From assembly GCA_016124635.1 (NCBI GenBank), contig WGNJ01000006.1, forward strand, positions 90,568 to 154,567: DNA of 64,000 bases, given 5' to 3'. The translations under genes were made by a program, and so were the position numbers. The notes below the pieces were generated by a model. That model ran no database searches and was not told the DNA's origin. It saw only the letters and a program-made list of their open reading frames with translations. Positions 35,068-45,900 of the stretch are shown here, one piece after another. This stretch comes from Alphaproteobacteria bacterium (GTDB taxonomy: Bacteria > Pseudomonadota > Alphaproteobacteria > Micropepsales > Micropepsaceae). Within the stretch, counting starts at the first letter, position 1, and each line of letters opens with the position of its first letter.

Positions 35068-37431
35068 ATGGCGGAGCATTCCGGGCACGACCATCACCAT
35101 CACGGTCACCATGGTCAAGGAGCGGCGACGGCCGTGAAAGTGCGAGATCCCGTGTGCGGGATGTCTGTCGATCCGGCCAAGACGGCTCACCATGCGACCT
35201 ACAAGGGCGCCGAATACCACTTCTGCAATCCGCGCTGCCGGGAGAAGTTCGTTGCGAATCCTCAAGCGTATTTGGGGGGCGATGCGAACAAGGAGCCAGC
35301 CGAAAAGCCAGTCAAGCAAGGCGTGATCTATACGTGTCCCATGCACCCCGAGATCCGTCAGGTGGGGCCGGGCAGCTGTCCGATCTGCGGCATGGCGCTT
35401 GAACCTGAAAGCGCGGTTGAGGAGTCCGGACCGAACCACGAACTCATCGACATGACCCGTCGCTTCTGGATCAGCGTCGCGCTCGCCGCGCCGGTCGTGG
35501 TGCTCGAAATGGGCGGCCATCTGACCGATCTGCACATGTGGATCGGGAGCCAAACCGCCAATTGGATTCAATTCGCGCTGGCGACGCCGGTCGTGCTGTG
35601 GGGTGGGGCACCGTTTTTCGTTCGCGGCTGGCAATCGATCCTGAACCGCAGCTTGCACATGTTCACGCTCATCGCAATGGGAACTGGGATCGCCTCGACC
35701 TACAGCGTCGTTGCGACTCTGGCGCCGCAAATCTTTCCGCCCGCGTTCCGTGATGCGAGCGGCGCGGTCGCCGTTTATTTCGAGGCGGCCTCCGTCATCA
35801 CGGTTCTGGTGCTGCTGGGGCAGGTGCTCGAGTTGCGGGCGCGCGAAAATACGAGCGGCGCCATTCGCGCGTTGCTGAAGCTTGCGCCGAAACGGGCCCG
35901 CCGCGTTCGCTCAGACGGCATCGACGAAGACGTCGACTTGAGCGAAGTCGCAAAGGGTGACCGTCTGCGCGTGCGTCCGGGCGAGGCCGTGCCCGTCGAT
36001 GGCGCCCTTCTCGAAGGGCGCAGCAGTGTCGATGAGTCCATGGTGACGGGCGAGTCCATGCCGGTCGCCAAGACTGCCGGTGATACCGTCATCGGTGGGA
36101 CGATGAACCAATCGGGCTCCTTCGTTATGGAGGCCCGAAAAGTCGGCCGGGATACGATGCTGGCGCAGATCGTCGACCTCGTCGCAAAGGCGCAGCGAAG
36201 CCGCGCGCCGATCCAACGCTTGGCCGATCAAGTCTCGAGCTGGTTTGTGCCTGCTGTTGTGGTCGCGGCCGCCGTCGCGTTTGCAGCGTGGGCAATCTGG
36301 GGGCCCGAGCCAAGGTTCACTTACGGTCTGATTGCCGCCGTGGCCGTTCTGATCATCGCATGTCCTTGTGCGCTTGGGCTTGCGACGCCGATGTCGATCA
36401 TGGTCGGCGTCGGCCGTGGTGCTCACGCCGGCGTGCTGATCAAGAATGCCGAGGCGCTCGAGCGGCTCGAGAAGATCGACACGCTCGTCGTCGATAAGAC
36501 CGGCACGCTGACAGAAGGCAAGCCGAAAGTCGTCACCGTCGAATTGCTGGGCTCGGTGGGCGAGAGCGACGTCTTGCGCTTCGCCGCGGCGCTCGAGCGA
36601 TCGAGCGAACATCCCCTCGCGGGAGCAATCGTGAGTGCGGCGCGGGAGCGGGGGCTCAACGTCGGCGCGGTTGGAAATTTCGAAGCTGTGACCGGCAAGG
36701 GTGTGAAGGGCATGGTCGAAGGTCATGCGCTCGCCGTCGGCAATGCGAAGTTGCTCGCCGACCTTGGCGCGCAAGCGGATGCCGCCGAAGACATCGCAGA
36801 GCGGCTGCGCGGCGAGGGTGCGACGGCCGTGTTCGTCGCGATCGACAACAAGCCTGCCGGCGTCATCGGCGTTGCCGATCCGCTCAAGGCATCGGCGGCT
36901 GAAGCCGTCTCGGCGCTGACGGCAAGCGGCGTGCGCGTCGTGATGCTGACAGGCGACAACAAGACGACGGCCGACGCCGTGGCGCGCAAGCTCAGTATCA
37001 CAGAAGTATTCGCGGATGTGCTGCCGGACCAGAAGGGTGCGGTGATCGAGACGCTGCGCGGGCAGGGGCGCGCGGTCGCGATGGCGGGCGACGGCGTGAA
37101 TGACGCGCCGGCGCTGGCAGCGGCGGAGGTCGGCATTGCGATGGGAACCGGCACCGATGTTGCGATCGAGAGCGCCGGCGTGACACTGGTCAAGGGCGAC
37201 CTGTCGGGGATCGTTCGGGCTCGCCGGCTGTCGGAGGCGGTGATGCGGAATATCCGGCAGAACCTGTTCTTCGCTTTCGCGTACAACGCGGCAGGAATTC
37301 CCATTGCGGCCGGTGTGCTCTACCCGATTACAGGCGCGTTGCTCAGCCCGATCGTTGCGGCCGCGGCGATGGCGCTTAGCTCGGTCAGCGTCATCAGCAA
37401 TGCGCTCAGGCTTCGCAGGGTCTCGCTGTAG
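35068..37431 (+). CDS. copA: copper-translocating P1B-type ATPase
   Basis: 787 residues. A His-rich N-terminus ([10 protein letters not shown]), a YHS domain ([10 protein letters not shown] to HFCNPRC, about 27-70), and a small heavy-metal-binding domain ([11 protein letters not shown] to [10 protein letters not shown], about 88-113) replace the usual CxxC HMA domain. The ATPase core has TGES at 327-330, the transport motif CPC at 432-434, phosphorylated D476 in [17 protein letters not shown] and [13 protein letters not shown] with YHS/TCPMHP modules is typical of Cu(I)-exporting ATPases. GGAG sits 8 bases before ATG. Controlled by CsoR. Its stop directly abuts that of the convergent RND gene. 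Confidence 0.94.
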   Translation: MAEHSGHDHHHHGHHGQGAATAVKVRDPVCGMSVDPAKTAHHATYKGAEYHFCNPRCREKFVANPQAYLGGDANKEPAEKPVKQGVIYTCPMHPEIRQVGPGSCPICGMALEPESAVEESGPNHELIDMTRRFWISVALAAPVVVLEMGGHLTDLHMWIGSQTANWIQFALATPVVLWGGAPFFVRGWQSILNRSLHMFTLIAMGTGIASTYSVVATLAPQIFPPAFRDASGAVAVYFEAASVITVLVLLGQVLELRARENTSGAIRALLKLAPKRARRVRSDGIDEDVDLSEVAKGDRLRVRPGEAVPVDGALLEGRSSVDESMVTGESMPVAKTAGDTVIGGTMNQSGSFVMEARKVGRDTMLAQIVDLVAKAQRSRAPIQRLADQVSSWFVPAVVVAAAVAFAAWAIWGPEPRFTYGLIAAVAVLIIACPCALGLATPMSIMVGVGRGAHAGVLIKNAEALERLEKIDTLVVDKTGTLTEGKPKVVTVELLGSVGESDVLRFAAALERSSEHPLAGAIVSAARERGLNVGAVGNFEAVTGKGVKGMVEGHALAVGNAKLLADLGAQADAAEDIAERLRGEGATAVFVAIDNKPAGVIGVADPLKASAAEAVSALTASGVRVVMLTGDNKTTADAVARKLSITEVFADVLPDQKGAVIETLRGQGRAVAMAGDGVNDAPALAAAEVGIAMGTGTDVAIESAGVTLVKGDLSGIVRARRLSEAVMRNIRQNLFFAFAYNAAGIPIAAGVLYPITGALLSPIVAAAAMALSSVSVISNALRLRRVSL

Positions 37432-40400
37432 CTATTCGGCGGGCTGAAGGGATTCAGCGTCGTCGCGCATACCGTACTCGCCCCATTCTCTGCGATCGCG
37501 GGCCCAATATTTGTGCTCAATGGCGAGCATCGCGGGCGTTACGAACAGCGAAATCATGGTCGAGAAACCCATGCCGTAGATGATGGCGGTCGCGAGCGGC
37601 ACCCACCAGTCCGAGCTCGGGCCGCCGAAATGCACCTCGCGCGAGAAGAAATCGACGTCGAATTTGTACATCAATGGCAACAGGCCGAGCATCGCCGTGA
37701 CCGTCGTCAGGATGATCGGGCGAAGACGTTGGACACCCGTTCTCACGACCGCATCCATCGGCTTGAAGCCTTGATCGAGCAGATGGTGGAACGTGTCGAC
37801 GACCACGATGTTGTGGTTGACCATGACGCCCATCAGCGCCACGAAGCCCGTGCCGCTCATGATGATCGAGAACATCTGTTGCTGGATCAAAATGCCGAGG
37901 AAGACCCCGATCAGGGAAAAGATCACCGCCGACAAGATGACCAGCGCGTGCCAGAAGTTGTTGAACTGGATGATCAATATCGCGCCGATTGCGAGCAGCG
38001 CCGCGAGGAACGCCATAATCAGGAATTGGCCCGACTCGTTGGCTTCTTCGTCCGCGCCGCGGAATTTGATGCGAACCGTCGGGTTAAAGTGCTGCGCGGC
38101 AATCCATTCCTTGAGCTTGCCGATGCGCTCGCTGGTGTTGAAGCCTTTGTCCTTTTGAACGTTCGCGCGGATGCGCCATACGCGCAGACCGCCGATGCGT
38201 TCGATCCTGTTGACCTGTTGTTGTGCGACGCGCTTGACGAAGTTGGTGATGGGAACGACGCCGAAGCTCGTGTTGATGCGTAAGCGGTCGAGCGCGTCAA
38301 TTCCCCTGTCTTCTATGGGGAAGCGAACGCGGATGTCGATTTCGTCTTCGGAGTCGTCGGGGCGATAGGTTCCCACTTTGATGCCGTTGGTGACGAGCTG
38401 CACCGCGGCGCCGACAGTGCCGATATTGGCGCCGAAGCGACCTGCTTGTTCGCGATCGATTCTCAGCGCCCATTCAATGCCGGGCAGAGGACGCGAATCT
38501 TCCACGTCGCGGAGACCGGGCAACGTGTCGACGGCGTGTCGTACTTGCGACACGACCTTATCGAGCAGCGGATAATTGTCGGAACCTATCTCGATCTGAA
38601 TGTCCTTGCCGCCGCTGGGGCCGCTTTGCTGCTCGCGCAGCTCGGCAAACATGCCGGGCATGTTTTCGAGCCGCTTGCGCAGATCAGCCATGATCGCCTT
38701 CGAGGGCCCGCGCTCGTGATATGGCAGCAGCTCTACATAGATCACACCGATGGTATCGACCGGGCCGCCGCCGCGGCCGCCGCCACTCGCACCGGCGATC
38801 GTGTAGACACCTTTGACGCCGCGCGTGCCGAGGATCCGGCGCTCAGCCTCGATCACCAGCTGACGCTTCTCTTCGATCGAAAGATTGCCGCGAGCGCGAA
38901 CCATGATCGACGCCTGATCAGCATCCGTTTCGACAAAGAATTCGACGCCCTTGTTGAACTTGCTGAAGATCATAATCACGACCACCAAGGTCGTGACGGC
39001 GCCAAACACAACGAACAGAGGATGCCTCGCGGTCCACATGAGCATGCGCGCATATAGGCCGGGAAAACCACGTATCTCGCTGAGGTCGCCAGTTTCCGAA
39101 GCTAAGATCGCGTGCGCGGTCGCGGGGTGCACGGGCTCCGGCTTGCCGACGAGGGCGCCGACCGTGGGCAGGAAGAGCAAAGCGACCACCATCGACGCCG
39201 TCATGATGAAGATCATGGTCAGCGGGATGTAGCCCATGAACTTACCGGGCACGCCCGGCCAGAACAGCATCGGCGCGAATGCGGCAAGCGTCGTCGCGGT
39301 CGAGGCCACGACGGGCCAGAACATGCGGCGCGCGCCCTCGGCGAAAGCCTCTCTCTTGCTGAAGCCTTCGGTCATCTTTCGGTCGGCGTATTCGACGACG
39401 ATGATCGCGTTGTCGACGAGAAGGCCGACGGTGATGACCATGCCGAACAGGATCATCATGTTCAGCGTGTATCCGCCGAGCCAAAGGCAGAGGAACCCGA
39501 TCAGGAATGAGGTCGGGATCGACAGGCCGACAATGAGACCCGATCGAAGTCCCAGCGACGCCACGATCAAGATCATGACCAAGGCAACGGCGAGCAAGAT
39601 GGCATTCGTCAGCTGCGTCAGCTGCGAATTGATCCAATAGGAGGCGTCGCCCGCATAGTCGATGTGGATGCCCGGCGGGATCGCGGCGCGTTCTTTTTCG
39701 ACCGCTTCGCGCACAAGCCGAATGGTTTCGACGATATTCGATCCGGTACGCTTTTTGACGTCGACGCTGATCGCTGGGTGACCGTTGTAGCGCGCATAGG
39801 TCGTCGGGTCGTAGAAGGTGCGGCGAACCTCTGCGATGTCGCGCAGCGTGACGACACCGTCACCCTTCACCTTCACCGGCAGGCGCAAGACATCGTCCGG
39901 CGTTTCGAATAGGCCCGGTACCTTAACGGCAAAGCGGCCGCGACCGGTGTCAAGCGAACCGGCAGCGACCAACTGATTGTTCAAAGACACAAGGCGATAG
40001 AGATCGTCGCTCGAAACGCCGTAGGTCTCGAGCTTTGCCGGATCGATTATGACCTCGAGCAACTCTTCGCGCTGGCCCGAGAGGTCCGCGCTGAGGACGC
40101 CCGGAATTTGGTCGATCACGCGCTTCAGGCGCTTGGCGGCGTGAAAAAGCGTTCGCTCGGGGACTTCGCCCGAGAGGTTGATGCTGAGGACCGGATAATC
40201 TGAAACGTTCGCTTCTTGTATGATTGGTTCCTGTCGGTCGAGCGGCAGCTTCGACTTGGCGTTGTCGACCTTCTCGCGGATACGACGGAGCGCTTGTTCC
40301 TTGTCGAAGTTCACGTCGAACTCGAGCGCGATTAGAGCCGAATCCTGCTGACCAATTCCGCGCAGCTCCTTGAGGCCTTCTATCGTCTTTAGCTCGACCT

Positions 40401-40605
40401 CGAGCGGCTTGATGATGAGCCGCTCAGCGTCTTCCGGGCTGATACCCTGATGGTAGACGGTGATCAGGAAGTACGGGATCGGGATGTCCGGATCGGCTTC
40501 CTTCGGAATCGAAATATAGGCATAGGTGCCCAGCGCGATGACCGCGATCAGCACGCTGATCGTCAGACGAGCCCGCTCGATGGCCCAATTGACAATGCCG
40601 GTCAT
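37432..40605 (-). CDS. RND efflux permease (AcrB/HAE-1-like)
   Basis: 1057 residues, the usual RND length. Starts with a transmembrane helix followed by IPKEADPDIPIPYFLITVYHQ in two pieces, then the periplasmic porter domain (GQREELLEVIIDPAKLE), transmembrane helices from about 335, TM4 region GLLVDNAIIVVEYADRKM carrying the proton-relay aspartate, a second porter domain, and a second six-helix bundle with GVMVNHNIVVVDTFHH. It is a proton-driven exporter in the inner membrane. Its adaptor gene lies upstream with a 4-base overlap. No outer-membrane channel is encoded next to it; the NodT protein 3 kb away could serve. Confidence 0.93.
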   Translation of the reverse strand: MTGIVNWAIERARLTISVLIAVIALGTYAYISIPKEADPDIPIPYFLITVYHQGISPEDAERLIIKPLEVELKTIEGLKELRGIGQQDSALIALEFDVNFDKEQALRRIREKVDNAKSKLPLDRQEPIIQEANVSDYPVLSINLSGEVPERTLFHAAKRLKRVIDQIPGVLSADLSGQREELLEVIIDPAKLETYGVSSDDLYRLVSLNNQLVAAGSLDTGRGRFAVKVPGLFETPDDVLRLPVKVKGDGVVTLRDIAEVRRTFYDPTTYARYNGHPAISVDVKKRTGSNIVETIRLVREAVEKERAAIPPGIHIDYAGDASYWINSQLTQLTNAILLAVALVMILIVASLGLRSGLIVGLSIPTSFLIGFLCLWLGGYTLNMMILFGMVITVGLLVDNAIIVVEYADRKMTEGFSKREAFAEGARRMFWPVVASTATTLAAFAPMLFWPGVPGKFMGYIPLTMIFIMTASMVVALLFLPTVGALVGKPEPVHPATAHAILASETGDLSEIRGFPGLYARMLMWTARHPLFVVFGAVTTLVVVIMIFSKFNKGVEFFVETDADQASIMVRARGNLSIEEKRQLVIEAERRILGTRGVKGVYTIAGASGGGRGGGPVDTIGVIYVELLPYHERGPSKAIMADLRKRLENMPGMFAELREQQSGPSGGKDIQIEIGSDNYPLLDKVVSQVRHAVDTLPGLRDVEDSRPLPGIEWALRIDREQAGRFGANIGTVGAAVQLVTNGIKVGTYRPDDSEDEIDIRVRFPIEDRGIDALDRLRINTSFGVVPITNFVKRVAQQQVNRIERIGGLRVWRIRANVQKDKGFNTSERIGKLKEWIAAQHFNPTVRIKFRGADEEANESGQFLIMAFLAALLAIGAILIIQFNNFWHALVILSAVIFSLIGVFLGILIQQQMFSIIMSGTGFVALMGVMVNHNIVVVDTFHHLLDQGFKPMDAVVRTGVQRLRPIILTTVTAMLGLLPLMYKFDVDFFSREVHFGGPSSDWWVPLATAIIYGMGFSTMISLFVTPAMLAIEHKYWARDRREWGEYGMRDDAESLQPAE

Positions 40606-41801
40606 CTTTGGACCGTCTTGTCTTCAGGAACTGGGTTCACGACCTGACCGTTGATCACATATTCCTGTCCGACGGTGATGATCGTAACCGTCGGAGGCAA
40701 GCCCGTCACCCAAGTGCCGTCGGCGCCGTCGGCAATGATCTTAACCGGCATGAAGCGAACGCGGTTTCCTGCCTCGACGATGCGCACACCGACGACACCA
40801 CGGTCATCAAGACTCAGAATCGCCGGCGAGATTCGATGCGCGAGCACCGTCCTTGTCGTTACATGAATCTCCGCGGTCACGCCGTCGCGGATGGTGCTGG
40901 CGTCGTTGGGAACCTCGAGTTCGACGCGGAACGTGCGTGTCGCAGGATCTGCGCTTTGAGCCACGAAGCGCAAATGACCTTTGGCGCGCTCACCGGTAAT
41001 GAGCGTGGCCCAACCCTGGTCGCCGATCTTGATCAGCGTAACTTCGTTTTCGGATACCTGGCCGACCACCAGCATCGGATGGAGATCGACGACGAGCGCG
41101 CATGTCGTGCCGGGGACCATGTAGTCGCCGACCTCTACCATGCGGTTGTCGACCACACCGTCGAACGGCGCGCGGATCTTGGTGTCCTCGAACTGCTTTT
41201 CCATCCGCTGCACGTCGGCCTTTGCGCCTTCGTAGGCGGCGAGCGCCTGAGCGACGGCCGTTTCAGAGCGGAATCCTTTTGCCTGTAGTGTCTTGGCTGC
41301 TTCGTACTCGATTTGCCGTTGGCGCGCGGTTGCCTGGGCCATCTTCAATTGGGCGGCGCGTGAGTCGATATTGAGTTCGCACAGCACGTCGCCGGCCTTG
41401 ACGACCTGTCCCTTTTGCGCGCGAACGGCTGAGACGGCGCCCGCTATTTCCGCTTTGACTTCGACCTTGCGCACGGCCTCGGTGCGGCCGCGGATTACGA
41501 GATCGGTTGCACGCTGCTGAGCCGTGATGGTGCGAACGCGCACCGTCGGAATCTGCGGGCTATTGGCATTGGGTGCTGCATTCGGCTTTCCAGGCGCAGC
41601 CGCTGCGTGCTGTTGCGGCGGCGGGGTGGCGCCGCTTGTCGCCGCAGTTTGACCGGCTTGCGGTGCAGCCGCTTGCTTGCCGAAGCCGAGTTGATTGAGT
41701 TGGCCGGAGATGATCCATGCGGCGAGAATCAAGAAGATCATCGTCGCAATGATGTAAGAGCGACGAACCGCCGGGGCCGAACGATCAATGTCTCTGCTCA
41801 T
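40602..41801 (-). CDS. RND periplasmic adaptor (HlyD/MFP family)
   Basis: 399 residues. N-terminal anchor (SYIIATMIFLILAAWIISG), a Q/A/P-rich linker (about 40-85), lipoyl halves VKAEIAGAVSAVRAQKGQVV and KIRAPFDGVVDNRMVEVGDY, an intervening helical hairpin, and a C-terminal beta-barrel domain. Membrane-fusion protein for the RND pump downstream, overlapping it by ATGA. First gene of the operon; the 496-bp region upstream holds its promoter. Confidence 0.92.
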   Translation of the reverse strand: MSRDIDRSAPAVRRSYIIATMIFLILAAWIISGQLNQLGFGKQAAAPQAGQTAATSGATPPPQQHAAAAPGKPNAAPNANSPQIPTVRVRTITAQQRATDLVIRGRTEAVRKVEVKAEIAGAVSAVRAQKGQVVKAGDVLCELNIDSRAAQLKMAQATARQRQIEYEAAKTLQAKGFRSETAVAQALAAYEGAKADVQRMEKQFEDTKIRAPFDGVVDNRMVEVGDYMVPGTTCALVVDLHPMLVVGQVSENEVTLIKIGDQGWATLITGERAKGHLRFVAQSADPATRTFRVELEVPNDASTIRDGVTAEIHVTTRTVLAHRISPAILSLDDRGVVGVRIVEAGNRVRFMPVKIIADGADGTWVTGLPPTVTIITVGQEYVINGQVVNPVPEDKTVQR

Positions 41802-42297
41802 TTCTGGCTCACACGTTCAGCACGGCGCAAATGCAACATGCACGACGACAACTTTGGCTACGTGGGACCTGCACAGCCGCCTTCGTAGTGGCAACAGGGA
41901 CCCACTCCGCCGATTTTGGTTGGTCTGTTCTCGCTTTGATCTCACCCGATCGCAGCGTTCACCGTTTCCACGTTCGGTCACGCAACTGGCCCACCGTCTT
42001 GGTCTTTTGGCTTACCCTCGCCCCAGACGCCCCCAATACCGTAGTGAACGCTATTAGGCAACTTACAATAGCGTGTTTGGGTGTGCGAAGGAGCGGATGA
42101 TTCGATCTCGCCAAACAAGAATAATTTTGCACGACGCAACTAAAGAATGCGTGCAGGTCGGGCGGCCCACAAAACTGGCTTAAATGCTCGCGAATCTGAT
42201 AGCTATGCCCGCAGCGGGATAATAGTTTCGGTTTAACGATTTGTTCTTGGGCGGCGTGCCCAGGGCCAGATCGACGGCTCCAGGGGAGACATTCTAC
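41802..42297. other. 496-bp intergenic region, divergent promoters
   Basis: Lower GC than its surroundings. It separates the RND operon (minus) from the FecR/autotransporter pair (plus). Short open frames here lack ribosome-binding sites and look random. I see no clear RNA structure or repeat. Confidence 0.5.
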
Positions 42298-42906
42298 ATG
42301 CGTTGTCGTCATAGTGCCGCCGCAGCGGCATTGAGTTGCGTTGCGCTTATTGTGAGCTCTGGGCTGGCGTGTGCCGAACCGGTCGGTAAGGCGTCCGCGA
42401 TCAGATCATCAGCGTACCAACAAGAGCCACAGGCTCCGACAGCCGGCGAACTTCACTTAAACGACTCCGTCATTCGCAACGCGACCTTGTCGACGAAGCC
42501 GAATAGCGCGCTCGAAGTCACTTTCCTCGACGGTAGCAAGCTCTCGATGGGTCCGAACTCGACGATGGTCGTCGACGAGTACGTCTACTCAGGTCCCGGT
42601 GGGGCCGGCAAACAAACGCTGCGCGCGACGCGCGGCGTCTTCCGGTTCGTCTCCGGAACAATTCCAAAGGATCAAGTGAAGATCGACACGCCGACAGTCA
42701 CGATCGGCATTCGCGGAACGATCTTCCGGTTTACCGAAAACGCCGTTGCCGTCGAGTACGGGCCGAACGGCGAAAGCTACACGGTCTATCTCAAATCAAA
42801 AAAGACTGGAGAGGAGCTTGATCTGCACTCCGGCGAGAAAGTCGTGATCAACGAGGATGGCAGCTACGGCAATGTCGGCGGCGGCACGATCCAGGGGTGC
42901 GAATAG
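42298..42906 (+). CDS. secreted FecR-domain protein
   Basis: 202 residues. Signal peptide (about 1-24, ending GLACA-EPVG). The FecR core follows: LNDSVIRNATLSTKPNSALEVTF in two parts, DGSKLSMGPNSTMVVDEYVY, LRATRGVFRFVSGTI, then IDTPTVTIGIRGTIFRF. The ATG at 42298 has AGGGGAGA just upstream. There is no membrane helix and no anti-sigma N-domain, so this is not a sigma regulator of the Fec type. In alphaproteobacteria such secreted FecR proteins often accompany large repeat adhesins, as here: the autotransporter starts 44 bases later. Confidence 0.85.
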   Translation: MRCRHSAAAAALSCVALIVSSGLACAEPVGKASAIRSSAYQQEPQAPTAGELHLNDSVIRNATLSTKPNSALEVTFLDGSKLSMGPNSTMVVDEYVYSGPGGAGKQTLRATRGVFRFVSGTIPKDQVKIDTPTVTIGIRGTIFRFTENAVAVEYGPNGESYTVYLKSKKTGEELDLHSGEKVVINEDGSYGNVGGGTIQGCE

Positions 42907-42950
42907 TGGCTAGCGGAGCGGGCGTGAACAGTTCGAAGGGGCAATCCTCC

Positions 42951-45900
42951 ATGCAAGTTCAGTTGCGCAGCCGTATCGGGCTGCTCTCACGTGTTTCAAC
43001 GTTGGCGATTATTGCTGCGGCGTCGGGCGGGCTGGGTGTCGTCCAGCAAGCGCAAGCAGCGTGCTCGACAACGCAAAATATTCCGCCCGACAGCACGACG
43101 GTCAGCTCCAACGTTACGTGCGTCAACGCGGATGGCGCCACTGGTGATGTTACCGTCAATGCGCATGTGGGTGACCCTGGGTCGGGCTTTGCGTCGTTCT
43201 TCGTCGGCAAGGGCGGCATTTCCGGTGAGCTGTTGAACAACAGCCTCATCGTCGGCGGGCATTCGGACGGCAACGGCACTTATGGCGCGCTGACGATTGA
43301 AGGGGATGTCGCCGGCGGCATCCGCAACGAAGGTCAGATCACTTCGAGCACCGGTAACGCGCTGCAGATCGGATTTACGAACGGCGGCACGATCACCACC
43401 TACGGTACGCTTACCGGTGACATCACGAACAACGCGGGTATTGCGGGCGGGCTCTCAGGCAACGGCATCGCCGCACTCTACGGCACGATGAGCGGTGAAC
43501 TCATCAACAACTCAAATGGCGTCATCACCGGCGGCAACAACGCCGTGTACATCGCCGATTCCTTCACGAGTTGGTCAGGCGGTATCTACAACAACGGGAC
43601 AATGAACGGTGATAGCGGGGGTATCCGTATCGGCGATTCCGGCTACCACAACGTTGATTTCTCAGGTGGCATCTTCAACGATTCGAACGGTCAGATAAGT
43701 GCTGTCAACGGCACAGCTATCTATGCAGGCGGCGGGTCTTACAGCGGCGGACTTACCAACTACGGCGTCATCACTGAAACCGGCGACTATGGCTGGGGTG
43801 TCGTGTTCGACGCCACGACCGTCAACGGCGACGTCGACAACTACGGCACGATCGAAGGCAATTTTGGCGACGCGCTGCTCTTTACCGACAACGTCAACGA
43901 CTTCAATGGGTCGATCAACAATTACAACTATATCGACGGGGCCGAAGGCGGGGTCGTCGTCCTCGCGAACACGTTCAACGGCAACTTCTCCAACTCGGGC
44001 TACGTTCACGGCGGGTCCACTGGCGCCTATTTCAGCAACAGCCAGATTTATGCCAATGGCGGCGAAGGTACATCGCAGTTCACAAATACCGGATCGATCG
44101 TCGGCGGCTACAACGGCTTCGTGGTGTGGGCCGACAACGTTCAGGCCGACTTCACCAACGGTGGCGGCGAAGGCACGCCTTTGATCGAGGGACAGAGCGG
44201 TATCGGCGTCCTGCTGAACGCGGGGAGCTGGAACGGCAACGTCACCAACAGCAGCAACGGCACGATCAGCGGTGGCGAGATCGGCCTCGCAGTCGGAGTT
44301 GACCCATATGACCCGTTCTTTGGCAAAGCTTTGCCGGGGACGTTCAACGGCAACATCCAGAACGACGGCTCGATCGATGGCGGCAATACCGGCGCGCTGA
44401 TTATCGCAGACACCTACACCGGCGATTTCACCAACAACGGGACGATTACCGGCGGCTGGGTCGGCGCGGCGTTGATTGGAGCGACCACCTGGGGTTACAC
44501 CGCGTTCGACTACCCAGAAGGCAGCTTCGACGGCAATATCACCAACACCGGCTTCATGTCCGGCGGCAGCACGGCGCTCATCGTCTCCTACGACAGCGTC
44601 ACGGGCGATCTGACCAACACCGAAACCGGCGTGCTGCAAGGTGCGACGCTTGGGCTTTTCGTCAACGTCAACGACTTCCAAGGCAACTTTACTAATAGTG
44701 GAACGATTATCGCGAGCGGCGGGGAGGGATATCCGACCGCTGTGCTGATCGGCTCCGGCACGACTGAGGGTGGTCCAGGGTCCGTGACCGGCGGTCAGAG
44801 CTTCAGCGGTGACATCAACAACTCCGGCGTCATGCATGGCGACAGCAATGGCTTTGCCTTGATCCTCGACAGCTATACCGGGGCTGAAGGCGGCGAGGGC
44901 TTCACGAATTCCGGAACGATCACCGGCGATTACAACGAAGGCCTCTACGTCAACGTCAACACGTGGAACGGCAACTTCACCAACCAAGCCGGCGGTGTGA
45001 TCGAAGGGGGCTACGACGGCGCTCTGTTCAATGCCGGCACGATCACCGGCGACTTCACGAACTACGGCTCGATCATTGGCCACGCCTACGATACCGGTTG
45101 GTACATCAACACGCCGTCGTTCACCGGCAATATCGCGAACGGCGTCGGGGGCTTGCTCAGCGCGCCGTCCAATGCGTTTCACCTTCGCATCGATACGTTC
45201 TCAGGCGAGATTTCGAACGCAGGCATCATCACGGCGCCGTCCGGGGATGCGGTCGTCATAGAAGGCTTCAGCGGTAACGGCTACTACGACGGTGGGTTTA
45301 CAAACACCGGTTCGATCCTGGCCGAAGGAACGGGCGTCGTGCTGTTTCAGTCGCAGTTGACCGGTGGGATCACGAACGACGGCGGGACGATCGACGCCTC
45401 GACCGCGATATCGACCTACTTTGCGACCGCGGCCACGACGATCACTAACAAAGACGATGGCGTGATACTCGGCGACGTGCGGCTGTCGAACACCTACGGC
45501 GACACCTTCGTTGGCGAAGACGGCGGCATCATCGGCGACATCATCGGCAGTCCGGACACCGGCGGCGAGGGCAGCGTCAACGACGATGCCATTGTCGTGC
45601 AGAACGGCACGCAATACTTCGTCGGGAAGATCAGCAATATCTCAAGCTTCACCGTCGATGGCGGCGGCGCGGCGCTCCTCGGTGCGCTGTTCGAGGGCGA
45701 TACGGCCGGCGGCGGCTTCAGCTCGAGCAATGTCGACGACGTCTTCGTGAACAGCGGCGGCGTGCTCTACATCGACAAGTCGACGACGCTGACCGCCGGC
45801 AGCTACACGCAACAGGCGGGCGGTACGCTTGAGTTTTATCTCGGCGCTCCAGGCGGCGCCGGTTTCTCGAGCTTGACGGGAGATCAGGTTGCGGGAGCGG

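Noticed and set aside
43662..45182. 506-codon open frame on the minus strand inside the autotransporter
   Set aside because: Shadow of the high-GC repeat gene; its composition is that of an antisense frame and it has no start signal.
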